DNA of 64,000 nt. It comes from an uncultured Bacteroides sp. Its GTDB lineage: Bacteria > Bacteroidota > Bacteroidia > Bacteroidales > Bacteroidaceae. This document shows, piece by piece, positions 53,677 to 63,619 of this stretch (position 1 is the stretch's first letter; each line of letters starts with the position of its first letter). Below the pieces are notes generated by a model that ran no database searches, was not told the origin of the DNA, and worked only from the letters and a program-made list of their open reading frames with translations. The translations under genes were made by a program, and so were the position numbers. Where the stretch lies: contig NZ_OY782578.1 of the NCBI RefSeq assembly GCF_963677945.1, positions 1,947,258 through 2,011,257 on the forward strand, read 5' to 3'.

Positions 53677-56028
53677 ATGAAAAAGATACCGGTATTTTTA
53701 GCATTATTCATAATAAGCGGATTAAGTTCCGCTTATGCTCAAAAGATATATGAGATAAATACCCCTGCTTCGGAAAAGAATATTTATACGGGACACCTCA
53801 AGCTGGGTGGAGCTAATCCTTCCGGAGAAAAGATAGAAGTGAACAGCTTTTATGTTTCCGAGAATGGGAAACCTGTTATTCCTGTAATGGGTGAGTTTCA
53901 CTATTCACGTTATCCTCACGAACAATGGGAAGAACAGATTCTTAAGATGAAGGCTGGTGGACTGACGGTTATTCCGACTTATATATTCTGGAATATTCAC
54001 GAAGAAAAGGAGGGAGTTTTTGATTGGAGCGGGGATAAAGATCTTCGTACCTTTTTGCAGTTATGTAAAAAACATGGTATGCAGTCAATTGTTCGTGTTG
54101 GTCCGTTCTGTCATGGAGAGATTCGCAACGGCGGATTCCCGGATTGGTTATTTTCAAAACCGCTCGAAGTTCGTTCCAATGATGCTAAATATCTGTACTA
54201 TGTAGACCGGCTTTACAAAGAAATTGCAAAACAACTGCAAGGATTATACTATAAAGACGGAGGTCCGGTTATCGGTATCCAGATTGAAAACGAACATCAG
54301 CATTCCGCAGCGCCATGGGCTATAACATATCCCGGCGCTCCCAAGGATCATACATCGGCCACTTATGATGCTTCCATTACAATGGTGGGAGTAGGAGTGC
54401 AGGATAAAAAGATTACTTATGCAGAACTTGGAGATTTGCACATGAAGACTCTGAAAAAAATGGCTGTTGATGCCGGAATGATAACTCCTTTGTATACGGC
54501 AACCGGATGGGGAAATGCAGCAGTCATCGGTGATGAAGCAATTCCTGTTATGGCAGCATATACATATCCATTCTGGGCAGAACCGCATATGTCTCCTTTC
54601 TGCCTGTTTAAGGATATTCAGAAAAAGCCCGATTACTCTCCGGTTCGTTATGATACGGATAAGTTTCCTTCTTTCAATGCAGAGATGGGAGTCGGCATTC
54701 AGATGATATATTCCCGCCGACCGATAGTTACGGCTGAGGCTGCCGAAGCTTTGATGATCCGTACTTTAGGAAGTGGTTCCAACGGAATAGGCTATTACAT
54801 GTATCACGGTGGTTCAACTCCCAAAATGAAAGATGATATTGGCTTTTTTAGTGACGAACCGATGGGCGTTCCAAAGATATCTTATGATTTTCAGGCTCCA
54901 ATCGGTGAATTTGGTCTTGTTCGTGATTCTTACAGGAATCTCAGGGTACTTCATCTGTTCCTGAATGATTTCAGCAACTTACTGGCACCAATGGAGACTG
55001 TTCTTCCGCAGGATTATGAGAAGATTACTCCCGATAACAGAGAAACATTGCGTTTTGCGGCTCGTATGAAGAATAATTCCGGCTTTATCTTTATGACTAA
55101 TTTTCAGGATCATGATACTGCCCGCATCGACCAGACAGGTTTGCAGTTTAAGCTGAATCTTAAGAATGAATCAATTATGATTCCTGCCAGCAAAACATTT
55201 ACGTTGAAAAAGGACGAAAGCGTGATTCTTCCGTTTAACCTCAATATGAATGGTGTATTGCTGAAATATGCAACAGCACAGTTGCTCACAAAAATAGATG
55301 ATAACGGAAAGTCTCATTATTTCTTCTTTGCACCAAACGGAATAGAACCGGAATTTGTATTTGATAAAGCAACCTTGAAAAGTGGAAAATCCCTAGTTAC
55401 ACCTGTTCCCGGTTATAAGAGTACATTCTCTGTAACAGCAAAAAATGACGAAAAGATACTAATCACTACATTAACCCGTGAGCAGGCATTGCAAACAGCT
55501 AAAGTCGACGGACACATTCTGATAACCGATGCCACCGTTTTACCGGAGAAAGGAAAATGTACCTTGCTTAACTTGGGTAAGAATAAGTTCGATTATGTAC
55601 TTTATCCATCGGCAAAAGGGTGGAAGCAGCAAACTATCGAAGTCCCTGCAGTTAATCCGGTATTCAAGGTTGATAAAGCAGGATCTCGTCGTATGACGGT
55701 AACGGTTGAACCTAATAACAACAAACAGGTTCAGGAATACTTCCTGCAAATAAATTACGTGGGAGATGTAGCTATGGCCTTCATTAATAATTCCATGGTT
55801 TTAGATCATTTCTATTACGGAGCTCCCTGGACTATCGGTTTAAAACGTTTTGAGAGCAGAATGGCCGAAAAAGGCATGGATTTCTATTTCCGTCCGTTAA
55901 TGAAAGATGCGCCATACTTAAAGGATTTGCCACAATCGGCACTCAGGGATTGGAATAATAAAAAAAGCGTTCTGTCAATTGATAGTGTTAACGTATTGCC
56001 TGAATACCGTACTCAAATAATTTTTTAG
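53677..56028 (+). CDS. GH35-like β-galactosidase, secreted (DUF5597-type)
   Basis: The 783-residue protein has a signal peptide ending SSAYA. The TIM barrel starts with FHYSRYPHEQWEEQILKMKAGG, as in GH35/GH42 enzymes. E206 in QIENEH is the likely acid/base and E336 in FNAEMGVG the likely nucleophile. β-sandwich domains follow from about 400. It begins 9 bp after the DUF5107 gene. The GH35 name is by similarity of motifs. Confidence 0.85.
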   Translation: MKKIPVFLALFIISGLSSAYAQKIYEINTPASEKNIYTGHLKLGGANPSGEKIEVNSFYVSENGKPVIPVMGEFHYSRYPHEQWEEQILKMKAGGLTVIPTYIFWNIHEEKEGVFDWSGDKDLRTFLQLCKKHGMQSIVRVGPFCHGEIRNGGFPDWLFSKPLEVRSNDAKYLYYVDRLYKEIAKQLQGLYYKDGGPVIGIQIENEHQHSAAPWAITYPGAPKDHTSATYDASITMVGVGVQDKKITYAELGDLHMKTLKKMAVDAGMITPLYTATGWGNAAVIGDEAIPVMAAYTYPFWAEPHMSPFCLFKDIQKKPDYSPVRYDTDKFPSFNAEMGVGIQMIYSRRPIVTAEAAEALMIRTLGSGSNGIGYYMYHGGSTPKMKDDIGFFSDEPMGVPKISYDFQAPIGEFGLVRDSYRNLRVLHLFLNDFSNLLAPMETVLPQDYEKITPDNRETLRFAARMKNNSGFIFMTNFQDHDTARIDQTGLQFKLNLKNESIMIPASKTFTLKKDESVILPFNLNMNGVLLKYATAQLLTKIDDNGKSHYFFFAPNGIEPEFVFDKATLKSGKSLVTPVPGYKSTFSVTAKNDEKILITTLTREQALQTAKVDGHILITDATVLPEKGKCTLLNLGKNKFDYVLYPSAKGWKQQTIEVPAVNPVFKVDKAGSRRMTVTVEPNNNKQVQEYFLQINYVGDVAMAFINNSMVLDHFYYGAPWTIGLKRFESRMAEKGMDFYFRPLMKDAPYLKDLPQSALRDWNNKKSVLSIDSVNVLPEYRTQIIF

Positions 56029-56086
56029 ATTATGCTTTGAGGAATTCTCAATGATTCTCTCATAAAAAATAGAAATGCAAAATATA

Positions 56087-56183
56087 TCTAGCAGTCTAGC
56101 ACTTGCCATTTAATACGTTGTGAATGAATTGAATACAGGCGCTAGACTTTTAAAAAGAAGTCTAGCGCTAGTCTAGCAGTCTA
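56087..56183. repeat. AGTCTAGC-type repeat cluster
   Basis: TCTAGCAGTCTA occurs at 56087-56098 and 56172-56183. Between them GCGCTAGACTT (56139-56149) and AAGTCTAGCGC (56158-56168) form a perfect 11-bp stem with an eight-base loop. No T-run follows. Confidence 0.7.
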
Positions 56184-56266
56184 TCGCCTTGCTGATTTTC
56201 TTTGTGTAAAGCCTTGATTCTTTAGGTTTTACATTGTAATTTATAGTATTTGTAGAAATAAAAATT

Positions 56267-56351
56267 AGTCTCCACCCGGGTGTACAGGATTCCTCCACCC
56301 GGGTGGAGACTGTTTTTACACCCGGGTGTACGAGGTGGGTACACCCGGGCG
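56267..56351. repeat. Four CACCCGGGTG palindromes with 23-bp period
   Basis: Cores start at 56273, 56296, 56319 and 56342. The first three are CACCCGGGTG; the last is CACCCGGGCG. Spacers differ in sequence. The first and second cores also pair through outer arms AGTCTC/GAGACT into a 16-bp stem with a 13-base loop, followed by TGTTTTTA, which could end transcription of the upstream operon. Confidence 0.85.
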
Positions 56352-56739
56352 TATGGGAAATGTTTTGTTGTAAATAAATTAAATTAAGTAAGAATACTTT
56401 TATATCTTGTTCGTAGTATAAAAATAAATAGTAATATCTCGCAACCTAAGTAAGTTTTATTGGAGTCTACTACTAATTTTATATACATGAATAACTATTA
56501 AAAAATATAATTATAAATGCTTATGAAATATGTATGTTATGGCAAAAAACATTCAGTACTTTTTATGTTTTATAAAAATTATGTCTAGATTTGTGATCTT
56601 AAAAAAATAGTTAAAAAGAATATACTGTGAACCATCTAAATAGGTGTGCTCATATATTGGGATAGGCGTATAGATGTTGCGAATAGACAAATAGAGAAAT
56701 AAGGTTATTGTATTTAGACTCTTACAGATAAAAAACAAA

Positions 56740-57774
56740 ATGAATATAGGAAATTTTATCATAATTAGTGGTGGCTTAGGCGATGATATAAAGAAGGCGA
56801 TAAGACAATGGCTTGCTCTTTATTCAACAGAATTAGTGAATAACATAAAATTTGAATTATTTAAATTAGGACAGGAAAGATTTTTAATTGTTGCTGATAA
56901 AAGAATAAATAACGAGTACTTTAATTATTTGATAAATTATCTACGTTATCCGGAAGGAATAGAATACAACATTAGTATTGATGGTTATACAACATTATGT
57001 GACAAAGAAATATATCCCCAAAACCTGTTGGATAAAAAAGCTCAAATTTATATATCTGACAACGATAAAGAATACGACAATGTGTTTCTGACAACAGAAG
57101 ATAATGAAACTTATAAAATAGAATTTAGTGGTAAAGTGTCAAGGCTTAATGAATCCAGAACCTTTAGTATTCCAGATATTGACACCAATTTGCTTCAGAA
57201 ACCTGAAATAATAGTATTAGACAAAAAGGAAATAGCTGAGCTAGAAAATGAAAAAATGATGAAAAGCGTGAAGAATAGATTTAGAATTATTCTAACGCTA
57301 GTTGTTATTGTAGTTGCGATTAATAGTTTTTATCTATTTATATATCAAAGTAGTAATACTGGTTCAATTTATATGGATTTGCTTGGCCTTAAGGCCAATT
57401 CCAGCGATAATAGTATTGGTGTTATTACAACTTTGATACTTGTTTTCTTTGTAGGTAATTGGTTTTATTTGGATTATAAAATGCTTAGAATAGACAAGTA
57501 TTATAGTTATAGTATCATTATTGCTATTTTGCATTTGGCTTACGGTTATTTTATTAGCGAGCACTTACTATACTTACGTGTGTTTCGCTACTATGGCTTT
57601 TATTTTCCTATTCTATTTTTAATAATACAGAAGCCTGTGAGATTATTTTTTATTCGAAAATTTAATAGAGAACCTATAGTTGAACATCGTCCTCCTCTTT
57701 TGGATGGGTTATATTCGATGACTATTCTTTTTTTGACTTTTGGGATAATATCTATAATTGCGATGTTAACATAA
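56740..57774 (+). CDS. Unrecognised membrane protein
   Basis: I do not recognise this gene. The 344-residue protein has a soluble N-terminal half (about 1-175) with mixed α/β content and no signal, then about five hydrophobic segments (about 181-202, 225-243, 258-275, 283-300 and 322-342). The start MNIGNFIIISGG is plausible, with the ATG preceded by an A-rich stretch. Composition is more AT-rich than the neighbouring enzymes, suggesting separate origin. It sits alone between two glycosidase genes, with large gaps each side. Confidence 0.65.
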   Translation: MNIGNFIIISGGLGDDIKKAIRQWLALYSTELVNNIKFELFKLGQERFLIVADKRINNEYFNYLINYLRYPEGIEYNISIDGYTTLCDKEIYPQNLLDKKAQIYISDNDKEYDNVFLTTEDNETYKIEFSGKVSRLNESRTFSIPDIDTNLLQKPEIIVLDKKEIAELENEKMMKSVKNRFRIILTLVVIVVAINSFYLFIYQSSNTGSIYMDLLGLKANSSDNSIGVITTLILVFFVGNWFYLDYKMLRIDKYYSYSIIIAILHLAYGYFISEHLLYLRVFRYYGFYFPILFLIIQKPVRLFFIRKFNREPIVEHRPPLLDGLYSMTILFLTFGIISIIAMLT

Positions 57775-57957
57775 AAAAGGACTACCTAATATATGTTATT
57801 CAAATCATCCCAAAACCTCCTCATCGTACACTTTTAATATAAGTTCTTCATAAATAATCCACTTATTAAAATAAAAAGTACACGTTAAGATATAATAGAA
57901 AAACTAATATTGCATAGATTTTAAATCAGAGATTATATATAATTAAGCAATGATACT

Positions 57958-60900
57958 ATGCAAAAATCACTAAAACTATTATTACTATTGTGTTGTGCGC
58001 CGCTCTTCGTGGTGCATTCTCAAAACAGAATTGAAACGGACTTGTCGGGAAAAGGATGGAAACTTTGGTATGACAAGGATGCTTCGTGGAAGAATGATCA
58101 GTTATTTCTTCCTTCAACGGATATAAAATCGATACCTGCTGCTTTGCAATCCGGTGGCTGGAACTCGCTTCAGGGAGCGAAAGATGTAAGTGTTCCTGGT
58201 ACGGTGGAAGAATATCTGCAGGTTAAACCGGGACCGGAAGGGGATATTCAGGGGGTAAGCTGGTGGTTCCGTACTATCAGCATTCCGGCTGCCGCAAAAG
58301 GAGGTAAGTTGCTGCTTCGTTTTGAAGCTGCACGCTATCGTTCGGAGGTTTATATAAATCAACAACTTGCAGGTTATGATTTAACGGGAAATACTCCTTT
58401 CGAAGTTGATATTACCAACTTTGCCAAAGCGGGAGAGACTGTGCAATTAGCTTTGCGTGTTACCGATCCGGGCGGTAATTATGACTGGAGAGATGGTGAT
58501 GTAGTTAACTGGGGAAAATATAAAATACCCGGTAGTCATGCTTTTGGTGGAATTACCGGTCGTGTGAAATTGGTTTCCTGTGCTCCGGTTTATGTGGATG
58601 ATATTTATGTTCAGAATACTCCTGCCATTACGGAAGTAAATCCGCAAATAAGTGTTGTAAATAGCACAGCCAAAGAGATTGTCAGGAATATTGTAGTTCG
58701 GGTTGTTGATAAGAAAAATCCCGATAGTGAAATTGCTCGTCAGGAACTTAAGAAAGTGAAATTGAAACCGGGAGAAAACCTTGTTTCTGCAAAGATATCT
58801 GCACCCGATGCAAAGTTATGGGATACGGAAAATCCTAACTTGTATGTCTGCAAGGTTTCTGTAGTAGATGGAAAGAAAAGCATTGATGAGGACAGCAGAG
58901 TTTTTGGATTCCGTTGGTTTGAACCTATGGGACAAGGCTCTGATGCCATGTTCCGCCTTAATGGAAAAAGAATTGTGCTCCGTACTGCAATCAGCTGGGG
59001 ATTCTGGCCTATAAATGGTATTTATCCAACGGAGGAATTGGCTGAGAAGCAGATTCGTATTGCGAAGGCAATGGGACTGAATATGCTGAATTTCCACAGA
59101 TGCATTGGTGCTCCGGTTGTGCTGGAGAAAGCAGATGAATTGGGATTACTTTACTATGAAGAGCCGGGTAATTATCGTAGCGGGCAAAGTCCTGATAATC
59201 CGTTTGGTCATTCGTTGATGCATGAAAAGGTAATGCGGATGGTGAAGCGTGATAGGAGTCATCCAAGTCTGGTAATGTTTAATATGATCAATGAAGCCGG
59301 ACCGGTTAGCGAAGATATCCTGAAACTAAACATCAGTGATATGCAGGAGGCTCATAAGTTGGATCCTACCCGCACCATTACCCGCACTTCTGCATGGTGC
59401 AGGGCAGAAGAAAACGAACAGGCCCGTATTCATCTTCGACCTAATGATTCAACGGTTTACTGGAAAGGTTGGTACGATTTTCATCATGCGGGTGGCCCTC
59501 ATGTATGGAACCAGAGTCTTTATAAGAGTCCGACTGATTATTACAACTATACAGCAAATAAAAAGGATATTGTTTTCTGGGGAGAAGAGGGAGCTATATC
59601 TACTCCTCCGCGCCTGGAAAAGATAAAGAGCGAGCTCGAAGCTTCACCCAATATGGGCTGGGATGGTACTATGTATCTCGATTGGTACAAAACTTTTGAT
59701 AACTTCCTTACACGGAAGAGCCTTCGTTCAGCATTTCCTACGATTGATGCGTTTACTGTGGCGATGGGAAATATTTCCATTGAGCACCAGGGACGTAAAA
59801 TAGAGACTATCCGGCTGGATAATTATACAGACGGTTATGCCATTAATGGATGGGAAGCTCAAATTATTGAAAACCATTCAGGAGTAGTAGATTGTTTCCG
59901 GAACGTGAAAGGTGATACTGCGCTTATTGCGCGCTACAACCAACCACTTTATGTTGCTGTGAAAGTGCGTAAACAGATTGTTGAAATGAATGACAAAGTT
60001 GTGACAGATTTCTATGTTATCAACGAGAAGAATCTGCAAGGACCTCATAAGCTTTCAATTTCCGTTAAAGATCCGGAAGGAAAGGTGATTTTTAGTAAAG
60101 ACGTTGAAACAGCAATTACCGGAGGTGATGTTTACGGACAGTTGATTGCCGAAGGGATTGAGATTCCTACTTCTACTATAGCTGGAATGCACCGTATTGA
60201 TGTAGCCCTTTCTGATAATGCCGGCAACAGTAAAGCTTCTGGTAGCGATCAGTTCTTGGCGGTCGACTGGCGTTCAGCCAAGCTCGCTGGTAACGGAGCA
60301 GTATGGGAACATAACAATAACTTGAAGAACTTCTTGAATAATGATAAAAAGCTTTCAGTAACGGATTACTTCGATAACGCTAAACGTCTTGATTGGGTAG
60401 TGGTATCTCGTCCACCAATGGGAGGCAATCTGAGAGTTGTACCAGCAGATCAGCTTCTTACTCCCGATGGAAAACAGGGAGTTACCGTGTCGTTTTACAG
60501 AGACAATAAGTTTCAGGACAAGATATCTGAACGTACAGACCGGGATATTAATTTCAACGTGGCGATGGGAGCTACTCCAGATCCTACAGTAACCAGTACT
60601 GAAAGATATAACGCCCGTTGGGAAACACAAATTACACCGACAGTGAGCGGTGCCTATTTTCTTGAATTGCAGACAAGTGGAGCCAGTGAGCTAAGTATTG
60701 ATGGTGCTACCATTATAGATATAACAAAAAATAGTGGTGGTCGTGATAAGGTTTTGGTGAACTTCACAAAAGGAAAGTCATATAAACTGAGTATAAATCT
60801 GGTTCAGGTCAAAAACATAGCCGGATTATGCCGTTTGCAGTGGTCGGCACCGGAAACGAATGCAGCCGATCCGCAGAAGTTAATAGACCGGGTAGCAAAA

Positions 60901-61329
60901 GACGGCACAACGCTTATTCTGGTTGATAATGCCGACACGTGGATGGACTTGATTACTAAAAATACCCAGGTAGCTTATTCCGGTAAGTTCCAAGTTGGTA
61001 CAGCCTGGCTTGGTGGTGTTCATTTCCTGAAAAAACATCCGCTATTCAACGGACTGCCTACTAATGACAGTATGAATTGGCCTTATCAGGCGGTTGTGAA
61101 AGATGGAGCCGAAAGATATGGACTTGAAATAGAAGGAGAGGAGCTGGTTGCCGGAGCTTACCACTGTTATCCTCTTAAATTGGGAACGGCTGTAGGTGTT
61201 ATTCCTTGTGGTAAAGGTAAAATCATATTCTCTACGCTGGATATTTGTGGAAATCTGACTTCAAATGATTCATCGGTCAATGTGGCAAGAAAGCTGCTTT
61301 GTAATTTTATAGAATATTCTGGTAAGTAA
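57958..61329 (+). CDS. Secreted GH2 glycosidase with PA14-like insertion
   Basis: The 1123-residue protein has a signal peptide ending VVHS, a GH2 sugar-binding domain (about 30-210), an Ig-like domain (to about 320) and a TIM barrel. E446 in MINEAGP is the likely acid/base, and E543 or E544 in FWGEEGA the nucleophile. After about 830 a GATase-like domain starts (DWVVVSRPPMGGN), is interrupted by a PA14-like β-domain (about 845-965), and resumes (TTLILVDNADTW to KGKIIFSTLDI). A strong terminator follows. Confidence 0.87.
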   Translation: MQKSLKLLLLLCCAPLFVVHSQNRIETDLSGKGWKLWYDKDASWKNDQLFLPSTDIKSIPAALQSGGWNSLQGAKDVSVPGTVEEYLQVKPGPEGDIQGVSWWFRTISIPAAAKGGKLLLRFEAARYRSEVYINQQLAGYDLTGNTPFEVDITNFAKAGETVQLALRVTDPGGNYDWRDGDVVNWGKYKIPGSHAFGGITGRVKLVSCAPVYVDDIYVQNTPAITEVNPQISVVNSTAKEIVRNIVVRVVDKKNPDSEIARQELKKVKLKPGENLVSAKISAPDAKLWDTENPNLYVCKVSVVDGKKSIDEDSRVFGFRWFEPMGQGSDAMFRLNGKRIVLRTAISWGFWPINGIYPTEELAEKQIRIAKAMGLNMLNFHRCIGAPVVLEKADELGLLYYEEPGNYRSGQSPDNPFGHSLMHEKVMRMVKRDRSHPSLVMFNMINEAGPVSEDILKLNISDMQEAHKLDPTRTITRTSAWCRAEENEQARIHLRPNDSTVYWKGWYDFHHAGGPHVWNQSLYKSPTDYYNYTANKKDIVFWGEEGAISTPPRLEKIKSELEASPNMGWDGTMYLDWYKTFDNFLTRKSLRSAFPTIDAFTVAMGNISIEHQGRKIETIRLDNYTDGYAINGWEAQIIENHSGVVDCFRNVKGDTALIARYNQPLYVAVKVRKQIVEMNDKVVTDFYVINEKNLQGPHKLSISVKDPEGKVIFSKDVETAITGGDVYGQLIAEGIEIPTSTIAGMHRIDVALSDNAGNSKASGSDQFLAVDWRSAKLAGNGAVWEHNNNLKNFLNNDKKLSVTDYFDNAKRLDWVVVSRPPMGGNLRVVPADQLLTPDGKQGVTVSFYRDNKFQDKISERTDRDINFNVAMGATPDPTVTSTERYNARWETQITPTVSGAYFLELQTSGASELSIDGATIIDITKNSGGRDKVLVNFTKGKSYKLSINLVQVKNIAGLCRLQWSAPETNAADPQKLIDRVAKDGTTLILVDNADTWMDLITKNTQVAYSGKFQVGTAWLGGVHFLKKHPLFNGLPTNDSMNWPYQAVVKDGAERYGLEIEGEELVAGAYHCYPLKLGTAVGVIPCGKGKIIFSTLDICGNLTSNDSSVNVARKLLCNFIEYSGK

Positions 61330-61346
61330 TTACAATAAGTATTTGT

Positions 61347-61387
61347 AAAAACGGGTCTTGCATTAAACTGTGCAAGACCCGTTTTTT
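61347..61387 (+). terminator. Intrinsic terminator of the GH2-PA14 gene
   Basis: AAACGGGTCTTGCA and TGCAAGACCCGTTT form a 14-bp perfect stem with an eight-base loop, followed by a T-run. It begins 18 bp past the stop codon. Flanking A and T runs could let it act both ways, serving the convergent esterase gene. Confidence 0.9.
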
Positions 61388-61472
61388 ATTGGTGTGCAGT
61401 GTATGATTAATAACTTGGTGTTGCTAGTCTATTGGTAAAGTTCAGGTTTGAGTAATCACTTAATTGTAGTAA

Positions 61473-63167
61473 CTATTTTGAAAGTATTTTTTCAGCAATA
61501 TAAAATAGATTGTCGAACTGGCCGGATTCTCCTTGATGACTATCTTTTGGAAAAACTAAATACTCTTTTTTTGTTTTTAAATTATTGTAAGCTGCAAAGC
61601 CACAATGTGGAGGACAATCATCGTCGAATAATGAGGTTAGAAAATATACCGGGCATTTAATATCAGGTGCAAATGCTTTTGTATCCATATAATCAAGAAC
61701 TGATAACATCTGTTGAATATCGCAATTATTATCGGGATAAGTTTTAAACAGGTCTAATTCTTTGTTAACCGTTGTACGAATTTTTGTTTGGTCTCGAATA
61801 TCGCAAAGCCATGGATCAAAAATAGCACATGCAGCAATATTTGAATTACATAAAGCTGCTGTTGCCAATGCTAGTCCTCCTCCTTGACTTCCTCCGGCTA
61901 CTCCAATTTTATTTTTGTCAATTTCAGTCTGGTTAATCAAAAAATCTACAGCTCTTACGCAATCCATAAAAATAGAACGATAAATATAATTGTCTTTATT
62001 ACATATGTTTACTGCCCAAAGCTCCATTTTGTTCCACGGGTTAGATACATCTTTACTTATGCCATGTCCACGAACGCATAATGCCAGTTCTGCACAATTA
62101 CCTTTTCGGTTAATAAATTTATTTAAGTCTTCAAAGCCATATCCATAGCCTGGAAGATGCAAAATAGTGGGGTGTTTTCCTTCTGTTTTTGGGACAAAAT
62201 AGTAACCACGAATAGTCAGGTTACCCAAAGAATTCATTTCAATCACATATCCATTCCTAGTTGCCGAACATAGGCTATCCACTTTTCTTATTTTATAATT
62301 GGGTTCTATCTCCTTCAACTCATTTAATGCATCTTGCCAATACTTATTGAAACCTGATTCCTTTTGAATTGGACATGAAATCTTTTCGGGTTGAATTCCA
62401 AACCATTCTACTGTGCCACAAAATGTTTCTCCTTGACCTATCACAATACATTCATAAAGTCCCGGTTTAAATTTTCTTTTTTTAAATTCAAATATGTATT
62501 CTTGATTCCCTTTTTTTAGATCTACAAACTCATTTACCAATGTTTGATGGAAATCGTTATTTATCATTATCTGAATTTTCCTATCTTTTACACTACGTGA
62601 TTTAATAGTAAATTGTTTATTATCATCTGCTAAATAAATATGGTTGCTTTGTGGTATATCAATCGATAGTTTATCTTCATAACCTGCATTTAAAGGATGT
62701 ATATAACAAAAATTATGACTAATTCCTCCAGTGTAGGACGGATTTGAAATAAGAATAGTAATCTCATTCTTTCTATTTATTTTCAAAATAGAATCAGGTA
62801 TTTGTATGAATTCTTTTTTCCCTCTGTTTGACCAGAACGAATTATTTATATTGCGAGTAACTTGTTTTCGATTGATATAAACTGCATGTATATCCCCTTG
62901 TAATGAAAACTCCAATTGCAGGGCTGTATCTTTTTCATTTACAAAGAACTCATTTCTTAATACAAGGTTATTATCGATCCAACAAAGTCCTTGTCGTTCC
63001 CATGATAACAATAAATTAACCTCTGGCCAATTATTATATTTTAGGGATTCAACTTCCTTAAAATCGCCGACCTTTGTATATTTCCAAATTGGTGATAACA
63101 GGTTTTGACCATTACTGAAATTAGTTATTAATATAGTAATCAATATAAATAGCAAATTGCGTTTCAT
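61473..63167 (-). CDS. Acetylxylan esterase-like α/β-hydrolase, secreted
   Basis: The 564-residue protein has a signal peptide (about 1-20), an N-terminal β-rich part (to about 260) and a C-terminal AXE1/CE7-type hydrolase. The nucleophile Ser is in GVAGGSQGGG near residue 437, the Asp in TSLFDDDCPP, and the His in PKDSHQGE near the end. CE7 enzymes remove acetyl groups from oligosaccharides. It is convergent with the GH2-PA14 gene and divergent from the two-component gene. Confidence 0.85.
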   Translation of the reverse strand: MKRNLLFILITILITNFSNGQNLLSPIWKYTKVGDFKEVESLKYNNWPEVNLLLSWERQGLCWIDNNLVLRNEFFVNEKDTALQLEFSLQGDIHAVYINRKQVTRNINNSFWSNRGKKEFIQIPDSILKINRKNEITILISNPSYTGGISHNFCYIHPLNAGYEDKLSIDIPQSNHIYLADDNKQFTIKSRSVKDRKIQIMINNDFHQTLVNEFVDLKKGNQEYIFEFKKRKFKPGLYECIVIGQGETFCGTVEWFGIQPEKISCPIQKESGFNKYWQDALNELKEIEPNYKIRKVDSLCSATRNGYVIEMNSLGNLTIRGYYFVPKTEGKHPTILHLPGYGYGFEDLNKFINRKGNCAELALCVRGHGISKDVSNPWNKMELWAVNICNKDNYIYRSIFMDCVRAVDFLINQTEIDKNKIGVAGGSQGGGLALATAALCNSNIAACAIFDPWLCDIRDQTKIRTTVNKELDLFKTYPDNNCDIQQMLSVLDYMDTKAFAPDIKCPVYFLTSLFDDDCPPHCGFAAYNNLKTKKEYLVFPKDSHQGESGQFDNLFYIAEKILSK

Positions 63168-63619
63168 AAGTGCTTAAATTTAAATAGGTTATAAATCATC
63201 TGAGTACTAGTTTAATATTCCATTTGTTGAATATGGCTAAATACCCGTCATTAATCTTATCATCTCATTTCCGTATAAGCAAAAGTAGAAATAAAAAGGG
63301 GATAGAGTCAGATGAAATCGGACACAAATAAACAAAAAAAGGACTAGTATTTAGATTAATAGTTGCTATTTTGTAACCTCAAACTAGTTATACGTTTTAT
63401 CTATCCATTGATTAATAGCCAATAATTAATATTGGGATAGAAAGTAACAAATATTAGAAGGGCAAACTAAAGGAATTGACTGGTTAGAATGCAATGTAAT
63501 TACTTGCAAATGCAATTAGGAATTCGTTTTATTTTTGAGAATCTTATTTGTATGCAGATTTAAACACTTATATTTGTGATGTTGTAATTAACCTTATAAG
63601 ATATAAATCTGCACTTACT
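63168..63619. promoter_or_regulatory. Divergent promoter region (esterase / hybrid sensor)
   Basis: A minus-strand TACTTTTG (63287-63280) fits a promoter for the esterase. On the plus strand TTTG (63547-63550), an 18-bp spacer and TATATTTG (63569-63576) fit a promoter for the hybrid sensor, 43 bp before its ATG. No other structure or gene was seen. Confidence 0.6.

Larger units (their letters stand above)
56029..56739. other. Long intergenic region with palindrome clusters
   Basis: This 711-bp stretch has no convincing gene. It contains a TCTAGCAGTCTA/GCGCTAGACT cluster (56087-56183), an array of four CACCCGGGTG palindromes (56273-56351), and then AT-rich DNA. A TAGATTTG box at 56586-56593 may be the promoter of the downstream membrane protein. 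Confidence 0.7.

Noticed and set aside
56267-56351. CRISPR array
   Set aside because: Units are only 23 bp with a 10-bp palindromic core, four copies, and no cas genes nearby.
57820-57900. Inverted repeat GTACACTTTT … AAAAAGTACAC before the second GH2
   Set aside because: The arms are not true complements when aligned; only short A/T tracts match.
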